Assembly (NCBI GenBank): GCA_902556105.1
Contig: CACDUZ010000006.1
Location: 1 to 47,130, forward strand
Origin: an uncultured SAR86 cluster bacterium
GTDB lineage: Bacteria > Pseudomonadota > Gammaproteobacteria > Magnimaribacterales > D2472
DNA length: 47,130 bases
Reading direction: 5' to 3'
Shown here: in pieces, positions 37,614-46,807 of the stretch
How the letters are laid out: each line of letters opens with the position of its first letter
Numbering within the stretch: position 1 is the stretch's first letter
Position numbers and translations under genes: made by a program
The notes under the pieces: generated by a model
Seen by the model: the letters and a program-made list of their open reading frames with translations, nothing else
Told to the model about the DNA's origin: nothing
Databases searched by the model: none

Positions 37614-37641
37614 AATATTAAATATTAAATATTAAATATTA
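37614..37641. repeat. Four tandem copies of a 7-base repeat
   Basis: AATATTA is repeated four times without interruption from 37614 to 37641. The array includes the stop codon (37632-37634) and last codons of the thioesterase gene and part of the gap before the HD-domain gene. It looks like replication slippage; copy number may vary between strains. Confidence 0.8.
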
Positions 37642-38042
37642 ACTAATTTACTGGTTGAGGTCGCTACAGCAATTACATCATCATTTTGAAGCAGCTTGCC
37701 GCTTGCAAAGGCTATTGAGTTACCTTTTTTTACAATTTTACTTATTGCTATAACCTTTTGATCAGGGGAGCATGATTTCAAAAATTTTACATCTAAATCA
37801 AGAGTTAATGGAGCCTGCTTGCCTTTTGATAGGAATATAAGGTATTGAGACATTGTGGCATCAAGCATACCTGAAACAAAACCACCCTGTACGATAGTTC
37901 CATTTGAATGCGTTAGATCTTTTGTAGGCATAAATTCAACAACCCATTCCTCACTTTCTTCATTTAAATATGCATCTTCAAAACCAAGTATTTTTAAAAA
38001 ATCAGGTATTTGTTTAAAGATATGTTTTATATGGTCTTTCAT
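37632..38042 (-). CDS. PaaI-type hotdog-fold thioesterase
   Basis: The 136-residue protein has the PaaI/YbgC pattern: HSNGTIVQGGFVSGMLDATMSQY near residues 45-67, with an aspartate at the usual acid position, then LTLDLDVKFLKSC and GKLLQNDDVIAVATSTS. It probably hydrolyses an acyl-CoA in the cytoplasm. It lies just after the tRNA-Ser gene on the same strand, and its last codons lie in a 7-base tandem repeat. Confidence 0.83.
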   Translation of the reverse strand: MKDHIKHIFKQIPDFLKILGFEDAYLNEESEEWVVEFMPTKDLTHSNGTIVQGGFVSGMLDATMSQYLIFLSKGKQAPLTLDLDVKFLKSCSPDQKVIAISKIVKKGNSIAFASGKLLQNDDVIAVATSTSKLVNI

Positions 38043-38050
38043 ATGCTAAT

Positions 38051-38142
38051 TGGCGGAGGGAGTGGGATTCGAACCCACGGTGCCGATGAAGGCACGACGG
38101 TTTTCAAGACCGTTACAATAAACCAGACTCTGCCATCCCTCC
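38051..38142 (-). tRNA. tRNA-Ser (anticodon TGA)
   Basis: The minus strand reads GGAGGGATGGCAGAG at the 5' end and closes with TCCCTCC-G-CCA, giving a perfect 7-bp acceptor stem with encoded CCA. The anticodon arm is ACGGT-CTTGAAA-ACCGT, with TGA in the loop. A long variable arm (GTGCC/GGCAC) follows, as expected of a serine tRNA, and then the GGTTCGAATCC T-loop. Confidence 0.96.
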
Positions 38143-38203
38143 TATGTCTGAACGGTTATTTTATATAGTTTTAATTTACTTTCAAGAATCGATTGATTTA
38201 ATT

Positions 38204-38228
38204 AAAAAAGGGCGTAAAAACGCCCTTT
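38204..38228 (-). terminator. Rho-independent terminator of the TonB-dependent receptor gene
   Basis: On the minus strand AAAGGGCG, a short T-rich loop and CGCCCTTT form an 8-bp stem with GGGCG/CGCCC at its core, followed by six or more T. It begins about 20 bases after the receptor stop codon and before the tRNA gene. Confidence 0.8.
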
Positions 38229-38248
38229 AAATTTATATTTAAGTTTCT

Positions 38249-40966
38249 CTAAAACGAATGATTAAGTGACATATAAACAGTTCGTCCCAAAACATTATGC
38301 ATTACATTATCATAGCCTGGACGAACATTAGCGCCAAGACTTGGAGGATCTTCATCCATAATGTTTTTGATACCTATCGAAAGCTGAGCATTGTCATTAA
38401 ATAGTAGTGTGGAATATTGTCCATCTAATGTTACTAAACTATCAATAGTTGTATTTGATTGATCATTATCATAATCATCAATATATCTAAGTTGAGTACT
38501 TACTGTATGAGCTCCTTTTTCAAAAGTTACGCCTAAATTACCTCTAATTTTTGGCATTGAACGGAATTGATTTTTGAAGTTTCTTGAGCCTGCCCCATCA
38601 AATGAAGCTGAAGAGCTATTAGTTTTGACTTCAAACTCATTTATATAAGTGGCTGCAAAATTAAAGTTTACAGCATCAAAGAGTTTGGTTGAGTCCATTG
38701 AATGGGCTAAAGCTATATCAAGACCATTAGTTTTTACAGACCCAGTATTAATAAACTCTGAGGTTATTTCTGCAACAGTTCCATCTGGACGACGACGTAT
38801 TCTTGTATCGTCAATCACACCATCGTTACAGTCATTAGCTAAGATTGCCTGTGCTCCTTCATCTGAGGTTATTAGATCAGTATAGTCAAAACTCCAATAA
38901 TCTAGACTAATATCTGTCTCATTTATTTCCATAACAATTCCAAGTGTTAATGAGTCTGAGCTCTGTGGTTTTAGAGAGTCACCTCCTTGTGTAGTCACAA
39001 TAGCTATATTGGTTACATCTCTATTTACACATTCCAATTGTCCAGTTACAGGATTTAAAGATGCAGGGTCATCAATAATTGATGACTGACTTGAAACACT
39101 CATCTGACGAACAGATGGAGCTTGAAATGAAGATCCCCAACTGCCGCGAATACCTAGGCTGTCTGTTGCCTGATATCGTATTGCAAGCTTTGGATCAGTT
39201 GTGTCAACAGTTCCATAATCCTCATATCTAACAGCTGCTTGAACTTCAAGCGCGTCACTAACTGGTAAAATTCCTTCAACAAATAAAGCATCTACATCTT
39301 GACCACCAACTATTGGAGAATCTGGACCATTTCCTAAGCCAGATTCGTCTAATGGATCAGGTGAATAATTAAACGATTCTGTTCGATGCTGTATTCCGGC
39401 TGCAACACCTATGTTGCCGCCAGCTAAAGCGCCAAGCTCACCAACAAATTTAATTTCAGTAACCTCTTGTTTGGCTGTAGATGCATTTACATTCAAAGTC
39501 CAAAGACTATTAGATACATCATCAGAGTTAGCTGCAACACTGACTCCATCTTTAGGAGAAACAAGTGAAGGGTTAGCTAAACGAGTTCCAAATGGATTCC
39601 AAGTACCATTTAACAAACTCCCATTTACAACACTTTTAATATAGTTAAATGGTCTCGTTTGATCTCTTTCAGAACGAGAGAACATGTACGAAGCTTCAAC
39701 ACTCCATTCATCAGATAGATCAGCTTTTATTCCAGTAAGCATACGTAAATATGCAAGATCAATTTCAAGATCCGCTGGACCTCTTCCGCCGTTGTATTCC
39801 TCACCAAATGGTCGGCCACGTAACTCAAGGTCTGCCCCAGTATGAATTGCATTATCCCAATTTGCTGGTCCAATATACTCCAAGCCAGAGCCATTATTAA
39901 CAAAAAAGTTGAACGGATGGCTTCCTGGAATAAACATTCTTCCAGATTTTAAAGTTCCATGCTTAAATAAGTATGGCCCAAGAGTTCTTGAAATTTTATT
40001 AGATGAATAACTTGATTCTACAAAGGCGGTTACAGTATCACTAACTTCATGAGTAGCTTCTCCAAATACTTGTAGTCTTGATTCTTCAGGTATTACAGAA
40101 ACTTGATCAGCAAAGCTAAATCTACAGAAAGGTGCTTTTAGAATACCACCTGCTGCCTCACAATCTGGATCAGGGAAATTACCTCCAGTTCCTGCAGTGC
40201 CATCTGCATTAACTGCTCTATAAGTTCCTGGAGCTCCAAAAGCTGATAATGTCCTTGATGCTGACGGAACACCATTACCCAAGACTCGTTCATTAATAAA
40301 ATCAAAATCAGAGCGGTCTGCTCTATTTCTTTTTGTATAGCCACCAAAGATATTAACTTTTGTAGGTCCATCAACTGATGAGCCAAAAGCAAAACCAATC
40401 TGATGTTGGTCAATTCCAGGTCCATCTGAACTTTGACCATCTATTGTAAATTCTAAACCTTCAAAATTACTTCTTGTAATAATGTTTGCAACCCCAGCCA
40501 CTGCTTGAGATCCATATACTGCTGAGGCACCATCTGTAAGAAATTCAACTCTCTCAATCATAGACATTGGTAACTGATTAATATCAAAAAATTGATTACC
40601 GCCACCGTCAGCAACAGTAGAAATTCCACCTCTTCGACCATTGATTAAGGTCAAGGTAGATCCAAGACCTAGTCCACGTAAATTAAATTGCGCAGTACCA
40701 ATTAAATCACCAGATTCGGTTTGAAACTCAGAACCGATATTTACAGGCAGATTAATAGCAAAATCAGTTATTGTTTTAGCTCCTTCTGCAAGCATTTCAT
40801 CACGATTCTTAACTTGAACAGGTGATATAGCAGTATAGCCAGATCTTTGAATATTTGATCCAGTTACAACCACTTCTTCTATTTCAAGCTCAGATGATTC
40901 TTGCGCAACAACATTTAGAGATAAAAAGAAAGGGAGGACTAATAGCCCAATTAAATTATATTTCAT
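38249..40966 (-). CDS. TonB-dependent outer-membrane receptor
   Basis: The 905-residue protein has a signal peptide (about 1-21, cleaved after VVA), a TonB-box-like EEVVVTGSNIQRSG segment, and a plug domain (about 40-165) with NLRGLGLGSTLTLINGRR and the MIERVEFLTDGASAVYGSQAVAGVANIIT motif. A large beta-barrel follows, ending in RTVYMSLNHSF with a terminal aromatic. It imports large or scarce substrates with TonB-ExbB-ExbD energy. The substrate cannot be read; a plug of this style is common in carbohydrate and oligomer uptake. A strong Shine-Dalgarno AGGGGG (40978-40973) stands 6 bases before the ATG. It is transcribed alone. Confidence 0.95.
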   Translation of the reverse strand: MKYNLIGLLVLPFFLSLNVVAQESSELEIEEVVVTGSNIQRSGYTAISPVQVKNRDEMLAEGAKTITDFAINLPVNIGSEFQTESGDLIGTAQFNLRGLGLGSTLTLINGRRGGISTVADGGGNQFFDINQLPMSMIERVEFLTDGASAVYGSQAVAGVANIITRSNFEGLEFTIDGQSSDGPGIDQHQIGFAFGSSVDGPTKVNIFGGYTKRNRADRSDFDFINERVLGNGVPSASRTLSAFGAPGTYRAVNADGTAGTGGNFPDPDCEAAGGILKAPFCRFSFADQVSVIPEESRLQVFGEATHEVSDTVTAFVESSYSSNKISRTLGPYLFKHGTLKSGRMFIPGSHPFNFFVNNGSGLEYIGPANWDNAIHTGADLELRGRPFGEEYNGGRGPADLEIDLAYLRMLTGIKADLSDEWSVEASYMFSRSERDQTRPFNYIKSVVNGSLLNGTWNPFGTRLANPSLVSPKDGVSVAANSDDVSNSLWTLNVNASTAKQEVTEIKFVGELGALAGGNIGVAAGIQHRTESFNYSPDPLDESGLGNGPDSPIVGGQDVDALFVEGILPVSDALEVQAAVRYEDYGTVDTTDPKLAIRYQATDSLGIRGSWGSSFQAPSVRQMSVSSQSSIIDDPASLNPVTGQLECVNRDVTNIAIVTTQGGDSLKPQSSDSLTLGIVMEINETDISLDYWSFDYTDLITSDEGAQAILANDCNDGVIDDTRIRRRPDGTVAEITSEFINTGSVKTNGLDIALAHSMDSTKLFDAVNFNFAATYINEFEVKTNSSSASFDGAGSRNFKNQFRSMPKIRGNLGVTFEKGAHTVSTQLRYIDDYDNDQSNTTIDSLVTLDGQYSTLLFNDNAQLSIGIKNIMDEDPPSLGANVRPGYDNVMHNVLGRTVYMSLNHSF

Positions 40967-41093
40967 ATGATTCCCCCTAGGAATATGTGTAGAAAGTTTA
41001 CCTAAAAAGTATGGACTATAAATATATATAAAGCGAGTAATATATTATTTATTTAAGATATTTTTTTGGTTATCAAACACAGTAAATTGCCAA

Positions 41094-42245
41094 TTAAATA
41101 CTACTTTTTTTTGCAATTAACTTATTTGGATCAAAAAATGGTTTTTTGGTGATTTTTGCATCTACCATTTCATCATCTATTTTAATTTTTAACGAAGTAT
41201 CAATATCTGAATATTCAATATCAACTATTGCTAGAGCAATATTTTTTTCGAGTCTAGGTGAATAAACTGCTGAAGTTACTTGACCTACATATTGTTGATT
41301 TTTATAAATATCCCATTTCTTTGTATTTGGTCCTTTTAATCTTTCACGCTCAATAATTAATCCAACTTGCTTTCTTTGAATTCCAGATTTTTTGATCTCA
41401 ATCAAGGCGTCCTTTCCTACAAAATCAAATGCTCCATCTAGATCAATAAACTTATCTAAGCCAAGCTCAAGTGGATTGGTATTAATATCCATATCAGAAT
41501 GATATGAGAGCATACCACCTTCAATTCTTCTGATTGTTGAAGTATGACCAGGGTGCAAACCAAGCTCTTTTCCCTCTTGCATTAAGGTCTCATACAACTC
41601 ATCTCCATCGCTAGTCTTAAGAAGAAACATTTCATATCCAAATTCACTTGACCAGCCTGTTCTAGAAATTAATAAATTTATATTTCCTAATTTAAATTTT
41701 TTAAACCAATAATATTTGAGTTCTAAAATTTCATTGCCAAAAATTTTGACCATAATATCTTTAGATTTTGGTCCTTGAAGTTGAATTGGAGATACATCAG
41801 GCTCGGTTATTTCGACATCGTACTTTAGATTTACATTAAGTCCCTGAGCCCAAAATAAAATATCACTATCAGCTAATGAAAACCAATAACAGTCCTCTTC
41901 TACCCGTAACATAACTGGATCATTTAAGATGCCACCGAATTGATTTGTAAGAATTACATATTTACATTGACCAACTTTCATATTTGAAAGATCTCTAGGT
42001 GTCATCATCTGAACAAATTTAGATGCATCTGGACCTTTAACCTGCACCTGCCTTTCAACAGCAACATCACAAAGTATTGCTTCATTGATAAGATTCCAGA
42101 AATTTTGTTCTGGATCGCCGAAATCTCTAGGTATATACATATGATTGTAAACAGAAAAATCTTTAGCGCCCCACCTAACTGTGGCATCAAAGAATGGACT
42201 TTTCCTTATCTGGGTACCGAATCCAAAGTCATTTAATTTACTCAT
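41094..42245 (-). CDS. GcvT-fold aminomethyltransferase, DmdA-like
   Basis: The 383-residue protein belongs to the glycine-cleavage T-protein/DMSP demethylase fold. It has SVYNHMYIP near residues 31-39, CDVAVERQVQVKGPDASKF near 59-77, MMTPRDLSNMKVGQC near 79-93, GGILNDPV near 104-111, SPIQLQGPKSKDIM near 151-164 and a SRTGWSSEFGYEMFL motif near 193-207. The CDVAVERQV and PRDLS segments fit DmdA-like proteins better than GcvT. It would transfer a one-carbon unit to tetrahydrofolate. Whether the substrate is DMSP or another methylated compound is open. No glycine-cleavage genes are nearby. Confidence 0.8.
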   Translation of the reverse strand: MSKLNDFGFGTQIRKSPFFDATVRWGAKDFSVYNHMYIPRDFGDPEQNFWNLINEAILCDVAVERQVQVKGPDASKFVQMMTPRDLSNMKVGQCKYVILTNQFGGILNDPVMLRVEEDCYWFSLADSDILFWAQGLNVNLKYDVEITEPDVSPIQLQGPKSKDIMVKIFGNEILELKYYWFKKFKLGNINLLISRTGWSSEFGYEMFLLKTSDGDELYETLMQEGKELGLHPGHTSTIRRIEGGMLSYHSDMDINTNPLELGLDKFIDLDGAFDFVGKDALIEIKKSGIQRKQVGLIIERERLKGPNTKKWDIYKNQQYVGQVTSAVYSPRLEKNIALAIVDIEYSDIDTSLKIKIDDEMVDAKITKKPFFDPNKLIAKKSSI

Positions 42246-42286
42246 CGAAGCATTATATAATCTATTGTTGATTTGGCTTCATATAA

Positions 42287-43030
42287 ATGAAAATAATTAA
42301 AGCAGATGATTATCAGACTTGGTATATAGAATATCTAGATCAATCTATCTTAATTGATCCATGGTTGAGCAAATCACTAACGCCGGATGGAACTTTTTTT
42401 ATTCAAAGAAAAAAAAATAATAATTCATGCTTATCAAATGAAGATATTAATAAAGTTAAAGCTTTGATAATAACAGCACCTTTTGAAGATCACCTTCATA
42501 TTGATACGATCAAAAAACTTCCGAATGATCTTCCTATTTATACGTCTTCTGTTGTTAGTAAAGTTTTAATTAAAAATAATATTAGTAATCCAAGATTTAT
42601 CCTATCTGAAGAAGGTACAGATATTTGTTCTATAAATGTAAAGGCACTTCCAACGAGCTATCCATACTTCAGCACTACATTTTCAATACTAATGAGAGAT
42701 ATCGAAGGAAATAAGATATTTCATGAAGGACATAGAGTTAATTTTAAATATTTATATAAAAAAAATATTAAATCCGATGTAGCGATATTAACTGCTGAGG
42801 AGAGTAAGTTGTTTGGTTTCGTTGAGCTTGGTATGAATTACAAAAAAACTATTAAGGCATGTAATATTTTGGGCTCAAAAAAATTATTCATTACTGGTAA
42901 TAAGCCAAATAATACAAAAGGTTTTATAGGTAATTTTATTAAAACAAAAGGATTTAATATTGAAAGATTATCAAAAGATATAGAAGTTTTTTCTAATGAG
43001 GGTGATATTTATAAATTTAATGGAGAGTAA
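42287..43030 (+). CDS. Degenerate metallo-beta-lactamase-fold protein
   Basis: The 247-residue protein has the strand order of the metallo-beta-lactamase fold: YLDQSILIDPWLS near residues 16-28, then ALIITAPFEDHLHIDTIKKLP near 59-79. Where active enzymes read THxHxDH it keeps only the Asp-His pair (D68-H69, plus H71); the first two His are Ala and Phe. It may bind one metal or none. Related proteins are annotated as membrane-associated MBL hydrolases. It is divergent from the DmdA-like gene over a 41-base gap. The function is unknown. Confidence 0.7.
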   Translation: MKIIKADDYQTWYIEYLDQSILIDPWLSKSLTPDGTFFIQRKKNNNSCLSNEDINKVKALIITAPFEDHLHIDTIKKLPNDLPIYTSSVVSKVLIKNNISNPRFILSEEGTDICSINVKALPTSYPYFSTTFSILMRDIEGNKIFHEGHRVNFKYLYKKNIKSDVAILTAEESKLFGFVELGMNYKKTIKACNILGSKKLFITGNKPNNTKGFIGNFIKTKGFNIERLSKDIEVFSNEGDIYKFNGE

Positions 43031-43044
43031 AAAAATTACTCCCC
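43022..43044. terminator. Hairpin between convergent genes, weak terminator candidate
   Basis: GGAGAGTAA and TTACTCCCC pair over eight of nine positions around an AAAAA loop, right at the stop codon of the MBL-fold gene and before the convergent lipoprotein gene. There is no T-rich tail on either side, so intrinsic termination is uncertain. Confidence 0.35.
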
Positions 43045-43059
43045 ATTAAGTATTCTAGT

Positions 43060-43842
43060 TTATGACGACTGTGGTGAGTAAATCTCAGCACTATTATAAA
43101 TATCTGGTCCTGTACAAGTAGCAGTTTTATTAAATTCTGCTTGTATTGATTGGCCTGTTTCTGCCCAACTTTCATTTCCAGATTTCATTGAATCCATATC
43201 ACCATGCCAATTAAGCCATAAGAAATCTTGTTCAGCTTCATACTGAGGGAAATATACACCGTAAGCGTAATCATCATCAGAACCATATTCTGCAACCCAT
43301 TTGTTATATTGCTCAATATTAGCCTTTAAATCATCTGATGATTTACCTTCGTTATAGTTACACTCAAGAGTTCCAGTAGCGAATGAAGACCAGTCTTCAA
43401 ACATAGTTTCGCCAGGAAGATAAAAATCCCAACCTAATACTTGGCTGTTATCACATTCTAAGATGCTGTTAGTGCTCTCATCCCATGCCATAGCCTCTTC
43501 ATCAGCCATCCACTCTTTCCAGCCTGCTTCAGCAGCCTCTTTTGACTCCCAATTAATTTCCCACCAACCATTTACACCAGCATATCGATTTTGACCTTCA
43601 ACTGGAGCATATCCTCCAACCCAGGTAACACCCTCTGAAATATTTAGTTGATTAAAGTCAGCAATCATTTTTGCGACGTTTTCTTGATTGAAGTCTGGAC
43701 CAGCTTTACATGCAAGAAATTCTGCATAAAAAGGTCCAACATTCGGTTCGTTTGTTTCAGATGTTTCAGTCATCTCATTTTCAGCACATGAGGCTAAAAA
43801 TAAGATAAAAACAAATGAATATATTTTGTTTATATTTTTCAT
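43060..43842 (-). CDS. Acidic, Trp-rich lipoprotein with duplicated domain, function unknown
   Basis: The 260-residue protein has a lipoprotein signal with lipobox LASC (Cys at 19), followed by an acidic linker. The mature part looks like two copies of a unit of about 100 residues. Each opens with a Cys-containing strand (FLACKAGPD; TLECNYNEG), then a helix rich in Asn and Asp, and a Tyr/Gly/Trp-rich strand (GVNGWWEINW; QDFLWLNWHG) followed by a helix (AEAGWKEWM; GNESWAETG). It resembles the tandem dimeric alpha/beta-barrel folds of monooxygenase-like proteins, but that is only a guess. GAGGAG (43855-43850) precedes the ATG by 7 bases. Confidence 0.72.
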   Translation of the reverse strand: MKNINKIYSFVFILFLASCAENEMTETSETNEPNVGPFYAEFLACKAGPDFNQENVAKMIADFNQLNISEGVTWVGGYAPVEGQNRYAGVNGWWEINWESKEAAEAGWKEWMADEEAMAWDESTNSILECDNSQVLGWDFYLPGETMFEDWSSFATGTLECNYNEGKSSDDLKANIEQYNKWVAEYGSDDDYAYGVYFPQYEAEQDFLWLNWHGDMDSMKSGNESWAETGQSIQAEFNKTATCTGPDIYNSAEIYSPQSS

Positions 43843-43920
43843 AAAATAACTCCTCTACTTAATACTAACATTAGTTACACAAGAGTTATTAGAAATTAGA
43901 TTTAAAATGTAGATATATCT

Positions 43921-45036
43921 TTAAATAACTTTTGATAATGAGTCTAAACAGTATTCTATATTTTTTTTATTAGATGACTGGCCCATAAGACCAATTCTCC
44001 AAATTTTACCTGCCAAAACACCAAGTCCTGCACCTATTTCAAGATTAAAGTCATTTAATAATTTTTTTCTTGACTCAAGATCATTAACACCTTCAGGGAT
44101 ATAAATTGAATTCAATTGAGGCAATCTATCCTCTTCATCAACTAAGAATTTGATTCCCATATCTTCAAGCCCGCTTCTTAATTGAAGATGATTGTTTTTA
44201 TGTCTTTCCCATGAATTTTCAATTCCTTCTTCTTTTAAAATTATAAGAGCTTCATGTAAGCCGTATAATGCATTTATTGGTGCTGTATGATGATATGATC
44301 TTGCTCCTTCACCTTCCCAATAAGACATAATTAAATTTAAATCTAGAAACCAGCTCTTAACCTTTGATTCCCTGTTCTTTATCTTTTCTTTTGCAGCTTC
44401 GCTAAAACTAATTGGTGATAAACCAGGAGATGCAGATAAACATTTTTGAGTACCAGAGTAAATCGCATCAATACCCCACTCATCAACCATTAGAGGGACT
44501 CCTGCTAACCCAGTAACTGTATCAACAATTGATAGGCAACCATGATCGTGTGCTAACTTTGTAATTGATTGCGGGTCTGTCAATGCACCTGTAGATGTCT
44601 CGGCATGGACTGAGGCTACTATTTTTGTATCAGGATGTTCTTTTAAAGCATCTTCTATTTTATTCAAATCTACCTTTTTACCCCAATCATCATCTATTAC
44701 AATTGGAATACCACCAAACCTCTCAACATTTTCTTTCATTCTTTCGCCAAAGAAACCATTTTTACAAATAATTACCTTATCGTTTGGCTCAACTAAATTT
44801 GCAAAACAACATTCCATTCCAGCCATCCCTGGGGCTGATACCGCAAAAGTTAATTCATTTTTAGTTTGAAATGCATATTGTAAAAGCTTTTTTATATCAT
44901 CCATCATTCCTATAAATAATGGATCTAAATGGCCTATTGTTGGTCGGGCCATCGCCTTTAGGACTCTTTCAGAAACGTCAGAAGGCCCTGGTCCCATAAG
45001 TGTTCTATTTGGAGGTATAAATGATTCTTGTTTCAT
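43921..45036 (-). CDS. Class V aminotransferase, alanine/serine-glyoxylate type
   Basis: The 371-residue PLP enzyme has PPNRTLMGPGPSDVSERVLKAM near residues 8-29, SAPGMAGMECC near 67-77, SVHAETSTGAL near 141-151, the cofactor aspartate in IVDTVTGLAGVP near 169-180, and the Schiff-base lysine in SGTQKCLSASPG near 194-205. This pattern is that of alanine-glyoxylate/serine-glyoxylate aminotransferases. It would supply glycine or pyruvate from glyoxylate. It lies 30 bases downstream of the gamma-glutamyltransferase gene on the same strand. Confidence 0.88.
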   Translation of the reverse strand: MKQESFIPPNRTLMGPGPSDVSERVLKAMARPTIGHLDPLFIGMMDDIKKLLQYAFQTKNELTFAVSAPGMAGMECCFANLVEPNDKVIICKNGFFGERMKENVERFGGIPIVIDDDWGKKVDLNKIEDALKEHPDTKIVASVHAETSTGALTDPQSITKLAHDHGCLSIVDTVTGLAGVPLMVDEWGIDAIYSGTQKCLSASPGLSPISFSEAAKEKIKNRESKVKSWFLDLNLIMSYWEGEGARSYHHTAPINALYGLHEALIILKEEGIENSWERHKNNHLQLRSGLEDMGIKFLVDEEDRLPQLNSIYIPEGVNDLESRKKLLNDFNLEIGAGLGVLAGKIWRIGLMGQSSNKKNIEYCLDSLSKVI

Positions 45037-45066
45037 GTGTTTATCATACTAGATAATTTAATAATG

Positions 45067-46764
45067 TTAATAACCAGATGCATGTCCATCTTTTCTGCTT
45101 TCTGAAGCTCCAATTAATACCTCATTTTTTTTCATAATTGCCTGATATCCACCAAAAGCACCTTTCATATATTCGTCATCATTTTTGTTTTTAATTTCAT
45201 GACCTATTTTTTCTAATTTTTTTAATTGATCTTTATTAAACCCGTCTTCAAATATCAGAAATCCACCATCAATCATTACCTCACCTGTTGGCTGTGATGA
45301 TCCAACATGTCTAAATCTTGGTGCATCACCAGCTTCCTGGAGATTCATTTTAAAATCTATTAAATTAATTACAATTTGAGCATGTCCTTGAGGCTGCATT
45401 GCACCTCCCATAACTCCAAAACTCATTAATGGTTTATTATTTTTAGTAACAAAGGCAGGTATTATTGTATGAAAGGGTCGTTTTCCTCCAAGTAAAGAAT
45501 TTCTATGATTCTCATCAAGATTAAACATTTCCCCCCTATCTTGAAGCATAAAACCAGTGTTATTTGGAACAACTCCTGATCCCATTCCTCTATAATTGCT
45601 TTGAATAAGCGAAATCATGTTTCCATATTTATCTGCAACAGTTAAATAAATCGTATCTCCATTTTCGATTTCAACAGGATCAATAGATTTAAGAGTTTTA
45701 TTTTTATCTATGAGTAAATTTCTTTCATTCGCATATTCTTTTGAAATTAGTTTTTTAACTGGAACATCTGCAAATGATTTATCAGCATAATATTTAGCTC
45801 TATCTTCATATGCTAATTTTTTTGCTTCTGTAAATAAATGCAGATATTCTGAACTTCCAAATCCCAATTCTGAAATATTGTAATTTTCAAGAATATTTAA
45901 AATTTGAAGTGCGGCGATTCCTTGACCATTAGGTGGCAGTTCCCACACATCATATCCTCTATAATTTGATGAAACGGGATCTATCCATTCAGGCTCAAAG
46001 CTAGAAAGATCGTTTAGTGTGAAAAATCCACCAGATTCATTTATAGAATTAACAATTTCCTTGGCAATATTACCATTGTAAAAATCATTTCCATTAGTCT
46101 TTGCAATATCTCTATAGTTTTTTGCAAGTAATGGATTTTTAAATATTTCACCTTTAATTGGTGTTATGCCGTTTTTCATCCAAATATTTGAAAAATTTTC
46201 ATAGTCTTTAAAAATTTCAGATGATCGATTTAAATAATATGCTACTAATTCAGATACAGGGAATCCTTCTTCAGCATAGTTAATAGCATCAACAAACAAT
46301 TCATCAAAATTTAATTTTCCAAATTTGTTATGTAAAGCTGTCCATCCAGCAACAGCTCCAGGAACAGTAACTGGCAAAGGTCCGTAAGGAGGAATTTTTT
46401 CTAAACCCATAGACTTTAACTTTGAAATTGATATATTTTTTGGGGCAGGACCTGATGAATTTAAACCATATAGTTTTTTATCTTCTTCAATCCATACTAT
46501 TGCAAATAAATCACCTCCTATTCCGCATCCGGTTGGCTCAACTAAACCAAGGACTGCATTTGCTGCGATGGCTGCATCAATAGCGTTGCCACCTCTTTTA
46601 AGAATTGAAATTGCTGTTTGAGTTGCCAAAGGATGACTTGTAGCAGCCATACCATTTTTTGCAAAAACTTCAGATCTACTTGCAAATTCTAAGCCGGTAA
46701 TCCTGTCATAACCATTAGATTTAAATGGAAGTAAAAATAAAAATGATAGTAATATTAATCTCAT
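45067..46764 (-). CDS. ggt: Gamma-glutamyltransferase-family protein, exported
   Basis: The 565-residue precursor has a signal peptide (about 1-18), the N-terminal MAATSHPLATQTAISILKRGGNAIDAAIAAN region, GLVEPTGCGIGGDLF near 73-87, and the autoprocessing threonine in GDTIYLTVAD (T371), which would start the small subunit. SLIQSNYRGMGSGVVP and a late MGGAMQPQGH complete the pattern. This subgroup includes GGT and the related cephalosporin acylase-like proteins, so glutathione is likely but not certain. In the periplasm it would cleave glutathione or gamma-glutamyl peptides, which fits the glutathione-using operon at 4368-10438. Confidence 0.87.
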   Translation of the reverse strand: MRLILLSFLFLLPFKSNGYDRITGLEFASRSEVFAKNGMAATSHPLATQTAISILKRGGNAIDAAIAANAVLGLVEPTGCGIGGDLFAIVWIEEDKKLYGLNSSGPAPKNISISKLKSMGLEKIPPYGPLPVTVPGAVAGWTALHNKFGKLNFDELFVDAINYAEEGFPVSELVAYYLNRSSEIFKDYENFSNIWMKNGITPIKGEIFKNPLLAKNYRDIAKTNGNDFYNGNIAKEIVNSINESGGFFTLNDLSSFEPEWIDPVSSNYRGYDVWELPPNGQGIAALQILNILENYNISELGFGSSEYLHLFTEAKKLAYEDRAKYYADKSFADVPVKKLISKEYANERNLLIDKNKTLKSIDPVEIENGDTIYLTVADKYGNMISLIQSNYRGMGSGVVPNNTGFMLQDRGEMFNLDENHRNSLLGGKRPFHTIIPAFVTKNNKPLMSFGVMGGAMQPQGHAQIVINLIDFKMNLQEAGDAPRFRHVGSSQPTGEVMIDGGFLIFEDGFNKDQLKKLEKIGHEIKNKNDDEYMKGAFGGYQAIMKKNEVLIGASESRKDGHASGY

Positions 46765-46807
46765 GTTTTTTTCAGTATTAAATATGCTATTAATATATAC
46801 TCATTTA

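Noticed and set aside
40967..41093. A riboswitch or operator in the 127-base leader of the TonB-dependent receptor
   Set aside because: Only a short CCTAGG palindrome and AT-rich DNA are visible, with no recognisable aptamer core or Fur-like box.
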